Below are positions 1 to 5,250 of a stretch of DNA of 5,250 bases, one piece after another. The number at the start of each line of letters is the position of its first letter. Position 1 is the stretch's first letter. Source of the stretch: an uncultured bacterium (GTDB taxonomy: Bacteria; Cyanobacteriota; Vampirovibrionia; Gastranaerophilales; Gastranaerophilaceae); NCBI GenBank assembly GCA_902464375.1, contig CABQIM010000104.1, positions 1 through 5,250 of the forward strand, written 5' to 3'. The translations under genes were made by a program, and so were the position numbers. The notes under the pieces are model-generated. The model worked only from the letters and a program-made list of their open reading frames with translations, was not told where the DNA came from and did no database searches.

Positions 1-179
1 ATATTTATGTAATTTTTATTTTTTACGTCTGATACGTCAAGATTTAGAATATCGGAAATTCTTAAACCACAATTTGTTCCAAGCGTGAAAATTAATAAAT
101 CTCTTAAACTATTTTTTCTTAAAATAGTTTCAATTTCTTTTAACTGTTTTTTGTCCCTAATAGGTTCTACAATGTTCAT
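1..179 (-). CDS. Tyrosine recombinase (phage-integrase family), N-terminal part, cut by window edge
   Basis: This is the 5' part of a gene read leftward from an ATG at 179-177; 59 codons are visible and none is a stop. The protein begins MNIVEPIRDKKQLKEIETIL and then carries the segment FTLGTNCGLRISDILNLDVSDV (residues 31-52), apart from which little else is present. GLRISDIL is the classic box I of tyrosine recombinases, with Arg40 as the first catalytic arginine; the Lys, His-x-x-Arg and Tyr would lie beyond the left edge. Box I in XerC/XerD or lambda Int follows an N-terminal DNA-binding domain of 100 residues or more. Here it comes at residue 40, so the protein seems to lack that domain, as in FimB/FimE invertases and some short Firmicute and phage integrases. 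The start is supported by AGAGG at 186-190, six bases upstream. The family call is firm. The role (integration, excision, inversion or dimer resolution) is unknown. The gene is divergent from the operon starting at 358. Confidence 0.88.
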   Translation of the reverse strand, partial: MNIVEPIRDKKQLKEIETILRKNSLRDLLIFTLGTNCGLRISDILNLDVSDVKNKNYIN

Positions 180-188
180 TTAATACCT

Positions 189-350
189 CTTTCTTTGTTC
201 CTGATTTTAGCCGTGAAACTTTGTAAAAATGTAAAAGATTCATACTAAAGTTATAGGATTTATGTACTAAATAATCCTCCATTCTTATGATTTATTTTGA
301 TTTTAATATTGTTAATCTATATATATTAAAGAGTCTGAGAATAAAGAAAG
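189..350. repeat. Near-perfect 12-bp inverted repeat flanking the divergent promoter region
   Basis: GAATAAAGAAAG at 339-350 (plus strand) and GAACAAAGAAAG (minus strand, 200 down to 189) match at 11 of 12 positions in inverted orientation. They enclose 138 bp that hold the divergent promoters of the recombinase and of the 206-aa gene. Both arms lie just upstream of, or run into, the purine-rich ribosome-binding sites, so chance similarity of two Shine-Dalgarno regions is a serious alternative. The arms are seen directly; any recombination role is inference. Confidence 0.4.
297..327 (+). promoter_or_regulatory. Probable sigma70-type promoter of the 206/118-aa operon
   Basis: TTGATT at 297-302 resembles a -35 box. 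The AT-rich run at 318-327 offers overlapping -10 candidates: TATATA at 320-325 with 17-bp spacing, or TATATT at 322-327 with 19-bp spacing. Transcription would start near 333, leaving a leader of about 25 nt that contains the ribosome-binding site AAAGGA (348-353), four bases before the ATG. Low sequence complexity makes the exact -10 uncertain. Confidence 0.45.
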
Positions 351-357
351 GAATCGT

Positions 358-978
358 ATGAAAATTAACAATGTAGGTTTAAACCTTGGTCAAAAGAACG
401 TTAATCCATTCAGAACATCTCGCAATTCAACAACAAATCCTTTTCAAAACGTAAGCTTTGAAGGTCGCACTTTAGATTTAGAATTTGCTGATGTTTTTGA
501 AGCTAAAAAGGTTAGCAAGATGAAAATGATTTCATCATCAGTAGCAGGTAGCATGAACAAAATTCGTTCAAGTATTGCTGAACCAATCGTTAACTTTGTT
601 AACAGAGTTAGAGAAGGTGTTTCAAATGCTTGGAATTATGCTAAGAACACAAACATCTCTGATGTAGCTGGTATCAAAAATATTTCAGAAGCTTTAAGCA
701 ACAAAATTAATTTGAAAAATATTAACATGCCAAATATGAACATCGGCAAAAATATTTCTGAATCAATGTCAAATATTGGTAAGAGTATTTCTGACAAGAT
801 GTCATTCTTGAATACTGATGTAACAGAAATAGGAAAAGGTCTTTCTGACAAATGGTGTTCTTTGATTAGCAGAGTTAATATTCATCACAATAAAATCACA
901 AAAGACACTTCTGTAAAAGAATTAAGATCTATGTGGCAAAATGAACTAAACAATATGTCTGAAAGTGAGGCTGCATAA
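358..978 (+). CDS. Protein of unknown function with 11-residue amphipathic repeats (206 aa)
   Basis: I do not recognise a named family. The start ATG is preceded by AAAGGA. There is no signal peptide and no clear membrane segment, so the protein is probably cytoplasmic, or exported by a route not visible here. Residues 1-36 are Asn-rich and likely disordered, ending in NPFQNVSFEG (27-36). Short N-termini of this style leading to an (N)xSFxG-like motif are, from memory, common in Gastranaerophilales genomes. Residues 45-95 look helical. Residues 106-166 contain related segments: IKNISEALSNK (106-116), IGKNISESMSN (129-139), IGKSISDKMSF (140-150) and IGKGLSDKW (158-166). Two of these are exactly tandem with an 11-residue period, suggesting a long amphipathic helix or coiled coil. 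A final helix with KELRSMWQNELNNM follows (187-200). The only cysteine is Cys167. The gene overlaps the next by one base, so the two products are likely made together. That it is a real gene is well supported; its function is unknown. Confidence 0.85.
   Translation: MKINNVGLNLGQKNVNPFRTSRNSTTNPFQNVSFEGRTLDLEFADVFEAKKVSKMKMISSSVAGSMNKIRSSIAEPIVNFVNRVREGVSNAWNYAKNTNISDVAGIKNISEALSNKINLKNINMPNMNIGKNISESMSNIGKSISDKMSFLNTDVTEIGKGLSDKWCSLISRVNIHHNKITKDTSVKELRSMWQNELNNMSESEAA
673..855 (+). repeat. Degenerate 11-residue repeats within the 206-aa protein
   Basis: Four segments follow the pattern I-G/K-K/N-x-I/L-S-D/E-x-M/L/W: residues 106-116, 129-139, 140-150 and 158-166. The middle two are directly adjacent and match at seven of eleven positions (I, G, K, I, S, M, S). 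Eleven-residue periodicity fits three helical turns and an amphipathic surface, as in apolipoprotein- or LEA-like helices. That structural reading is inference. Confidence 0.6.
965..970 (+). promoter_or_regulatory. Ribosome-binding site of the 118-aa gene, inside the upstream gene
   Basis: GTGAGG lies within the last codons of the 206-aa gene, seven bases before the ATG at 978. Stop and start share one base in TAATG (976-980). The second gene is therefore likely translated by re-initiation or coupling, with its own Shine-Dalgarno sequence supporting the start. Confidence 0.7.
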
Positions 979-1334
979 TGAATAAAAATATCGCAGAAAT
1001 TATTAATGCTTTAGCAGCTCACGAAGATAATTCTTCTATCCAAGTATTGGAAGAATTGGGAACTAATTCTCCTGATAATGAAATTAGAGAATATACTTCA
1101 CGTGCACTAGTTAAGAAAAATATGCATGACTCTTTAAAGGTAGTTATTGTAAATCAAGGTAAAGGTATAAATGACCTTTCTCCTGCTGTTGCAATGAGTA
1201 CTATCAACGAAATCCTTTCTTTAAAGGATAAATCAGAAGTTATCAAGATTCTTGATGATACAATCAATATGCATTCTGATGAATCTGTTAAGGAAAATGC
1301 ACGTTCAGTCAAATCTTTATTGGCTTTGAGCTAA
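978..1334 (+). CDS. Small all-helical, HEAT-like protein of unknown function (118 aa)
   Basis: I do not recognise a named family. The sequence reads as a chain of amphipathic helices with no signal peptide, no membrane segment and no cysteine. Probable helices are residues 2-14 (IAEIINALAA), 18-27 (SIQVLEELG), 32-47 (SPDNEIREYTSRALVKK), 50-60, about 67-82 (SPAVAMSTINEILSLK), 84-96 (SEVIKILDDTINM) and 100-117 (ESVKENARSVKSLLALS). The segments SPDNEIREYTSRAL and SDESVKENARSVKSLL have the look of the second helix of HEAT or armadillo-type repeats (acidic or small residues, then V/I-R/K-E-x-A/T, then L). A scaffold or protein-binding role is possible but is only inference. It is the second gene of a tight pair with the 206-aa protein, so a physical complex of the two is the simplest guess. 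A strong terminator begins 19 bases after the stop, ending the operon here. Confidence 0.85.
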   Translation: MNKNIAEIINALAAHEDNSSIQVLEELGTNSPDNEIREYTSRALVKKNMHDSLKVVIVNQGKGINDLSPAVAMSTINEILSLKDKSEVIKILDDTINMHSDESVKENARSVKSLLALS

Positions 1335-1353
1335 TTATAAATGATTAAATTAC

Positions 1354-1386
1354 AAAAAGAGCAAGAAATAAATTCTTGCTCTTTTT
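1354..1386. terminator. Bidirectional rho-independent terminator between convergent genes
   Basis: A perfect 14-bp inverted repeat, AAAAAGAGCAAGAA (1354-1367) and TTCTTGCTCTTTTT (1373-1386), encloses a 5-base loop (ATAAA). On the plus strand the hairpin ends in a T tract (1382-1387) and terminates the operon ending at 1334. On the minus strand the A tract at 1354-1358 becomes the U tract and would terminate the autotransporter mRNA, whose stop is 25 bases away. The GC-containing core is GAGCAAG/CTTGCTC. Confidence 0.9.
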
Positions 1387-1411
1387 TGTTTTATTTAGAC
1401 TTATTTTATAT

Positions 1412-4400
1412 TTATTTTCCCAATAAGATATTGAATCCCATTTGGAAGCCAACACCGGTTCTGCCAACGTTACGCAATACTGCTTGTAAGTAACCGGAAA
1501 ATCTATCAGAGAATCGTTTATTAAAACCTAAACCATACTGTATATATCCTCTCTGCATTTCTAATTGTGGAAGTCCAACGTGACCTGCTTGACCACCAAC
1601 TGCACCATTTACGTTATACATATATTGTAAAGTACCATAAATGCTAAATGTTTCTTTTTCCCAAATCAAGTTTAATCCAGGAGCGATGTTTACACCGTTA
1701 AGCATTCCCGCCATCATTCCCATTTGACCATAATTTGTGTGCCAATTTTGTTGACCAAAGAAATTGTATGCTGCCATTAAGTTTGGCTGTAATACCCAAT
1801 CTCTATGGAATCTCCAATTGTATGCCATTTTTGTTGCAGCGCCTGCAAAGTAGTTGAATGTATTGTCAACATGGTTTGCGATATCCATACTGTTTTCATA
1901 AACGCCACCGTATACTAAACCACCGATTATGAAGTTATCTTTATACCAAGTTCCTAAGAAACCAGCTTGACCACCATTTTGGTAGTTACCCATGCCTGCA
2001 AAATATTGGTGAGCACCATTGTATCCGATATAAGCTGTTGGCATGAATTTCCAGCCGTTTCTTAACTCTTTAAGTCCAAAGTCAGCACCGATTAATGCAC
2101 CATAAGCATTGTTACCTACACGGCTTAAACCGTTGTTCATTTGCAAATGTTCAAATGTACCGTACATTTTGTACCATAATCCGCCATCTTTTCTTGAATA
2201 TTGATATGGTGCAAATACAGGATTTGTAGCTGCGTATCTATTTACCATTACTCCAGAGTAGGCAACACCACCATCTTCATCCTTGAAACTTGGTAGTACC
2301 ATTGAATGGTTAAATAACATATCATCAATAGCCAATTGGTTTTGCCATTGAGCAACAGTTGCGACTTGTCCTCTAAATACTTGAGGGTTAAGTCTTGTTA
2401 AATTCAATGTGTAACTTCCGGCAAGACCATTACGACTATTTAACTGATACCAACCGATTGGTGTGAAAACTTCTTTTTTTGTAGCAGTGAGTTTTACTGT
2501 ATCAGAAATGTTGTCAAATTTAAAAATGTCATCCAGATACAAAACTCTATCAAGTGGAGCTTCATAACCAAAAATGTCACCAGCAAGCTTCCAATCAGAG
2601 ATATTTAGAATACCGTTGCCAGTTATATTTTGTCCTATAAATTTATCTGTGCCATGTTTGTCAGGATCATTACATCTTCCATAAATATCTATTGTAAAGT
2701 CTGCTTGATTTCCGGTAGAGCCAATGGTATTGGCACCAATATTAATGTTATCAATGTTGTAGTCTGCCAAATCAGAATTCATTGCAGAAAATAAACCTGA
2801 TGTGTTTAAGTTATCAAGATGATGTATTCCATCGTGTGCTTCTGATAAAGCTACAAATTTTGAAGTAGAATCAATATTTATATCGCCACCTTGAATATAC
2901 GCTAAATCAGCAACTCTAAGTGTAGAATTATTTGCCAAAGATAGTGCTCCACCGTATTGAGTATATCTAGGTCCTTTTATGTCAGTTGATACTCCATCAT
3001 GTATTACAGTAGAATTAAAATTGTAATTATCTAAATTAATATTTCCATCAACAAGGCTTAATTCCCCATTTATTGTATCACCTTGGTTAATTTCAACTGT
3101 GCTGTTTGCGTTATTAACAGACAGTTTACCTGCTTGATTAATATTAATAGTTGCATCACTTAAGATATTGCCGTTGCCTAATTCAAGAACTGTATTATCT
3201 TGACCGTTTCCGATATTTAAAGTTCCTGCAATATTGTTGTTTGAACCAGCAATATTTAAGTTATTTTCACCTTTTATTACGTTGATTTTTCCGCCTAAAT
3301 CTGCACCTTGATTATTGATATCAATTCTGGAACCGTTTGTGATTTGAATTGTATCATTATTGGTAATGCTATCAACTGTGATATGGGCTCCGTTATCAGC
3401 ACCGAAAACTTTATTATTAATAATTTTAGTGCCTGTATTAATGGAAGCATTCGCTCCTGAATTTATAAAGTTACCATCATTGGTAATTTCATTATTTGAA
3501 GCAATAAAATCACCTTTATTTAAAAGTGTACCCTTGTTATTTAAGTTGCCAACAGTAAGTGTTCCTTCATTTGTAAAATTAGCTGCCGCTACATTATTGA
3601 TAGTGTCAGCTGTCACATTGCCGGTATTTTTGAAACTTTTGTTGTTCGTTATTGTTGCCTGAATTATGTTTCCAGCATTTGTTCCGTTATTATTAATTGT
3701 AAGATTTCCATTACCAGCCAAATTACTGTTTGCATTACCGATAAAATTATTTGTAATAATATCACTGTTATTCGTTAAACTTCCTGAATTTGTAAATGTT
3801 CCGGCCGTTGTAATTTGGGCTTCGTTAGTAAAACTTCCGTCTTCTTTTACCGTAAAATTCTTTTGGACAATATTGCCTGTATTAGCACCATTTTTAACAA
3901 AAAGGTTTCCACTTCCGCCAATGTTTGCAGTATTTGTGAAAGTTCCGCTAGAGTCAATTGTTCCATTATTAGTATAGCTTCCATTTAGTGTAACATCTTT
4001 TTGAGAAATTTCACCGTTATTTGTACCACCGTTTGCAACAATTGTACCGGCACCACTCATTTTTGAATTATTATTCAACGTTCCGGCAGTTATTGTACCG
4101 TCGTTAGTAAAAGTGCTTCCATTTGCATTTGTATTAATAGTAATCTCTGTTTGTGTAATACTTCCATTATTAGCACCGCCATTTGCGATTTTTAAGTTTC
4201 CGGCACCATCAATTACACTAGCAGTAGTACTATTGTTTAAGCTATCAATCTCAATAGTACTATCGTTATGAATATCTTTGCTGTTAGTTAAAAGTGCAGA
4301 TTTTATAGTACCACCATTGTTAATTGTGCCATCATTAGTGATACTAGTGCTTGCGTTAATTGTTCCGGAATTACTTATAGTACCGGTGTTTTTAATTTCA

Positions 4401-5176
4401 GAAGCAGTAGTGTTTTTAGCATTAGTATAAGTACCATCGTTTGAAATTTTATTTGCATTTACTTCATTATTATTTGTAAAATCTTTTCCTTGATTATTGG
4501 TAATTTCTGAGCCATAAATGGTTCCGTTATTGGTAAATGTACCATTATTAGTGATTTCAGCTCTTGAGTCACTTGCTCCAACAGTGCTGTTGTTAGTAAA
4601 AGTATTATTATTTTTAATAATATTTGCAATCAAACTTCCTGAATTGTGGTTAAAAGTTCCGTCATTTGTTATTGTGGAAGCCGTAATATCCTTCCAATTT
4701 TCAACGGTTCCAGTATTATTAAAATCATCTGCTTTTATGGTTCCACCATTAGTAAAACTACCACTGTTTGTAAATGTTTTTTGTGATATTGTACCGGAAT
4801 TCGCTCCGCCATTAATAGTTAACTCACCGGAAAGATTTTCGCTATCGCTTGATAAAATAGAGCCGGTGTTTGTAAACGAAGTTCCCGTTATGCTAATAGT
4901 TCCGTCGTTATTTATAGTAGTCGCGTTCATTATAGCGCTAGCTGTAATGGAAGACGTATTATTAACAGTACTTGCGTTATTTAAACTTCCGGAAATTGAT
5001 AGTCCCGCTGAATTAACAAGCGTTCCTTGGTTATTAACATTTTCATACGAACTGCTTGTATCATTGGTGACTGTTTGTCCTTCAAAAATTGATAAATCAT
5101 CAGCAAAAACTATGCCTGCCGACATAGAGCCAAGAATAGCCGCGGCACATAGTAGTGTCTTAAAATTCTTTTTCAT
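1412..5176 (-). CDS. Large autotransporter: Asn/Thr-rich repeat passenger plus outer-membrane beta-barrel (1254 aa)
   Basis: This is a type V secreted (autotransporter) surface protein. The open frame extends to 5236, but the start at 5176 is preferred: GGAG (5188-5185) lies eight bases upstream, a signal peptide begins exactly there, and the promoter -10 lies at 5222-5217. Residues 1-25 (MKKNFKTLL, a hydrophobic core, GIVFA) form a Sec signal peptide, probably cut after Ala25. Residues about 40-615 are degenerate repeats of the type FTNNGTI/ITNDGTF, roughly one Asn in five residues by eye, expected to fold as a right-handed beta-helix or solenoid. Residues 615-930 are still beta-rich but less repetitive, ending in GLAGSYTLNLTRL before the barrel. 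Residues 934-1254 fit the autotransporter domain: a helical linker (FRGQVATVAQWQNQLAIDDM), then alternating Gly/aromatic strands from LWYKMYG (about 1000) to the end. The C-terminus is GFNILLGK rather than the usual final aromatic residue. I see no protease or other enzyme motif. Adhesion or biofilm function is inference; the exact family is uncertain. Confidence 0.9.
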   Translation of the reverse strand: MKKNFKTLLCAAAILGSMSAGIVFADDLSIFEGQTVTNDTSSSYENVNNQGTLVNSAGLSISGSLNNASTVNNTSSITASAIMNATTINNDGTISITGTSFTNTGSILSSDSENLSGELTINGGANSGTISQKTFTNSGSFTNGGTIKADDFNNTGTVENWKDITASTITNDGTFNHNSGSLIANIIKNNNTFTNNSTVGASDSRAEITNNGTFTNNGTIYGSEITNNQGKDFTNNNEVNANKISNDGTYTNAKNTTASEIKNTGTISNSGTINASTSITNDGTINNGGTIKSALLTNSKDIHNDSTIEIDSLNNSTTASVIDGAGNLKIANGGANNGSITQTEITINTNANGSTFTNDGTITAGTLNNNSKMSGAGTIVANGGTNNGEISQKDVTLNGSYTNNGTIDSSGTFTNTANIGGSGNLFVKNGANTGNIVQKNFTVKEDGSFTNEAQITTAGTFTNSGSLTNNSDIITNNFIGNANSNLAGNGNLTINNNGTNAGNIIQATITNNKSFKNTGNVTADTINNVAAANFTNEGTLTVGNLNNKGTLLNKGDFIASNNEITNDGNFINSGANASINTGTKIINNKVFGADNGAHITVDSITNNDTIQITNGSRIDINNQGADLGGKINVIKGENNLNIAGSNNNIAGTLNIGNGQDNTVLELGNGNILSDATININQAGKLSVNNANSTVEINQGDTINGELSLVDGNINLDNYNFNSTVIHDGVSTDIKGPRYTQYGGALSLANNSTLRVADLAYIQGGDINIDSTSKFVALSEAHDGIHHLDNLNTSGLFSAMNSDLADYNIDNINIGANTIGSTGNQADFTIDIYGRCNDPDKHGTDKFIGQNITGNGILNISDWKLAGDIFGYEAPLDRVLYLDDIFKFDNISDTVKLTATKKEVFTPIGWYQLNSRNGLAGSYTLNLTRLNPQVFRGQVATVAQWQNQLAIDDMLFNHSMVLPSFKDEDGGVAYSGVMVNRYAATNPVFAPYQYSRKDGGLWYKMYGTFEHLQMNNGLSRVGNNAYGALIGADFGLKELRNGWKFMPTAYIGYNGAHQYFAGMGNYQNGGQAGFLGTWYKDNFIIGGLVYGGVYENSMDIANHVDNTFNYFAGAATKMAYNWRFHRDWVLQPNLMAAYNFFGQQNWHTNYGQMGMMAGMLNGVNIAPGLNLIWEKETFSIYGTLQYMYNVNGAVGGQAGHVGLPQLEMQRGYIQYGLGFNKRFSDRFSGYLQAVLRNVGRTGVGFQMGFNILLGK
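3334..5101 (-). repeat. Degenerate Asn/Thr/Gly repeat region of the autotransporter passenger
   Basis: Residues about 40-615 consist of many short units built around x-F/I-T/N-N-x-G-T/S-I/F, for example ITNNGTFTNNGTI and ITNDGTINNGGTI. Spacing is irregular, around 6-20 residues. Alternating hydrophobic and Asn/Thr positions suit stacked beta-helix rungs with Asn ladders. The DNA copies use varied synonymous codons, so the repeats are old and not freshly duplicated. Confidence 0.85.
3659..4828 (-). repeat. Five copies of a 17-residue higher-order module within the passenger
   Basis: The pattern G-N/E/T-L/I-x-x-x-N-G-x-N-x-G-x-I-x-Q recurs five times. Copies start at residue 117 (GELTINGGANSGTISQK), 326 (GNLKIANGGANNGSITQ), 377 (GTIVANGGTNNGEISQK), 423 (GNLFVKNGANTGNIVQK) and 490 (GNLTINNNGTNAGNIIQ). 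Corresponding minus-strand positions start at 4828, 4201, 4048, 3910 and 3709. All copies keep the NG-x-N-x-G-x-I-x-Q core or a close variant, including an invariant Gln, and are separated by stretches of the ordinary short repeat. Confidence 0.75.
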
Positions 5177-5184
5177 ATCCAAAA

Positions 5185-5188
5185 CTCC
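5185..5188 (-). promoter_or_regulatory. Ribosome-binding site that fixes the autotransporter start
   Basis: GGAG on the minus strand lies eight bases before the ATG at 5176-5174. The ATG at 5236 lies upstream of the likely transcription start, so the extra 20 codons of the longer open frame are probably not translated. Confidence 0.75.
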
Positions 5189-5216
5189 AATTCTTAATTC
5201 CAATAATTGTTTATCG

Positions 5217-5245
5217 ATTATATCAAAAATTAACAAAATTTTGAA
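5217..5245 (-). promoter_or_regulatory. Sigma70-type extended -10 promoter of the autotransporter
   Basis: On the minus strand TGATATAAT (5225-5217) combines a consensus TATAAT -10 with the TGn extension. A weak -35, TTCAAA (5245-5240), is placed 17 bp upstream and matches four of six consensus bases. Transcription would start near 5210, giving a leader of about 33 nt. A vegetative housekeeping promoter is inferred; no operator was recognised. Confidence 0.7.
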
Positions 5246-5250
5246 AATTT

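Noticed and set aside
200..300. Minus-strand promoter for the recombinase (for example TAAAAT within the region near 206-211).
   Set aside because: No -35 with acceptable spacing could be paired with it. Several AT-rich hexamers fit equally poorly, so no specific promoter was annotated.
403..444. Two NPF tripeptides in the 206-aa protein, reminiscent of eukaryotic EH-domain ligands used by some host-directed effectors.
   Set aside because: Tripeptides in an Asn-rich tail arise easily by chance, and there is no secretion signal or other evidence of export.
636..851. A 71-codon minus-strand open frame inside the 206-aa gene.
   Set aside because: It is antisense to a well-supported gene with its own ribosome-binding site and repeats. 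The hydrophobic translation is a by-product of Asn/Lys/Ile codons on the other strand.
3360..3977. Two plus-strand open frames of 100 and 103 codons opposite the autotransporter repeats, rich in Val/Leu/Phe/Pro.
   Set aside because: They are the antisense reading of Asn/Thr/Gly-rich repeat codons, which rarely give stops in that frame. They mirror the repeat pattern and I saw no convincing ribosome-binding site or promoter.
3334..5101. CRISPR-like array suggested by the many short similar units.
   Set aside because: The units are degenerate at the DNA level, of irregular spacing, and lie within one continuous reading frame coding for protein repeats.
5147..5176. Possible lipoprotein signal (TLLC with Cys10) in the autotransporter.
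   Set aside because: Leu before the Cys and only a few hydrophobic residues ahead of it do not fit a lipobox. The hydrophobic core continues past Cys10 to a normal signal peptidase I site after Ala25.
5177..5236. A 20-codon upstream extension of the autotransporter (start MLIFDIIDKQ).
   Set aside because: Its ATG lies upstream of the inferred transcription start and overlaps the promoter. The signal peptide and the ribosome-binding site both point to the ATG at 5176.

Overview
The window is AT-rich bacterial DNA from a double-membraned (diderm) organism. Its dominant gene encodes a secreted autotransporter with an outer-membrane beta-barrel. My best guess is a gut Gastranaerophilales/Melainabacteria-type bacterium. 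The guess rests on the low GC, the standard genetic code, the autotransporter, and a short Asn/Lys-rich N-terminus leading to an 'NVSFEG' motif in the 206-aa protein, a style I associate with that lineage. It comes from memory rather than a search. Other AT-rich diderms (Negativicutes, Fusobacteria, gut Alphaproteobacteria, Elusimicrobia) remain possible.

Layout: (1) Positions 1-179, minus strand, hold the N-terminal 59 codons of a short tyrosine recombinase that runs off the left edge. (2) Positions 180-357 are a divergent intergenic region with a plausible promoter for the rightward genes and a near-perfect 12-bp inverted repeat lying over the two ribosome-binding regions. (3) Positions 358-1334, plus strand, hold two small translationally coupled genes: a 206-aa protein of unknown function with 11-residue amphipathic repeats, and a 118-aa all-helical, HEAT-like protein. 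(4) Positions 1354-1386 form a 14-bp hairpin with A and T tracts, a terminator probably shared by the convergent genes. (5) Positions 1412-5176, minus strand, encode a 1254-aa autotransporter: signal peptide, a long Asn/Thr/Gly/Ser repeat passenger, a non-repetitive beta-rich part and a C-terminal barrel. Its promoter, a consensus extended -10, lies at 5217-5245 and fixes the start at 5176 rather than at the longer open frame's start at 5236.

The autotransporter is probably a surface adhesin or stalk, by inference from architecture. No link between it and the two-gene operon can be shown. The recombinase is of the solo-catalytic-domain size seen in FimB-type invertases. With the inverted repeat beside it, this makes a testable but weak case for site-specific inversion of the promoter region. 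I did not find a clear-cut new defence or mobile system. The least-explained items are the coupled 206/118-aa gene pair and the five-copy higher-order module in the passenger.
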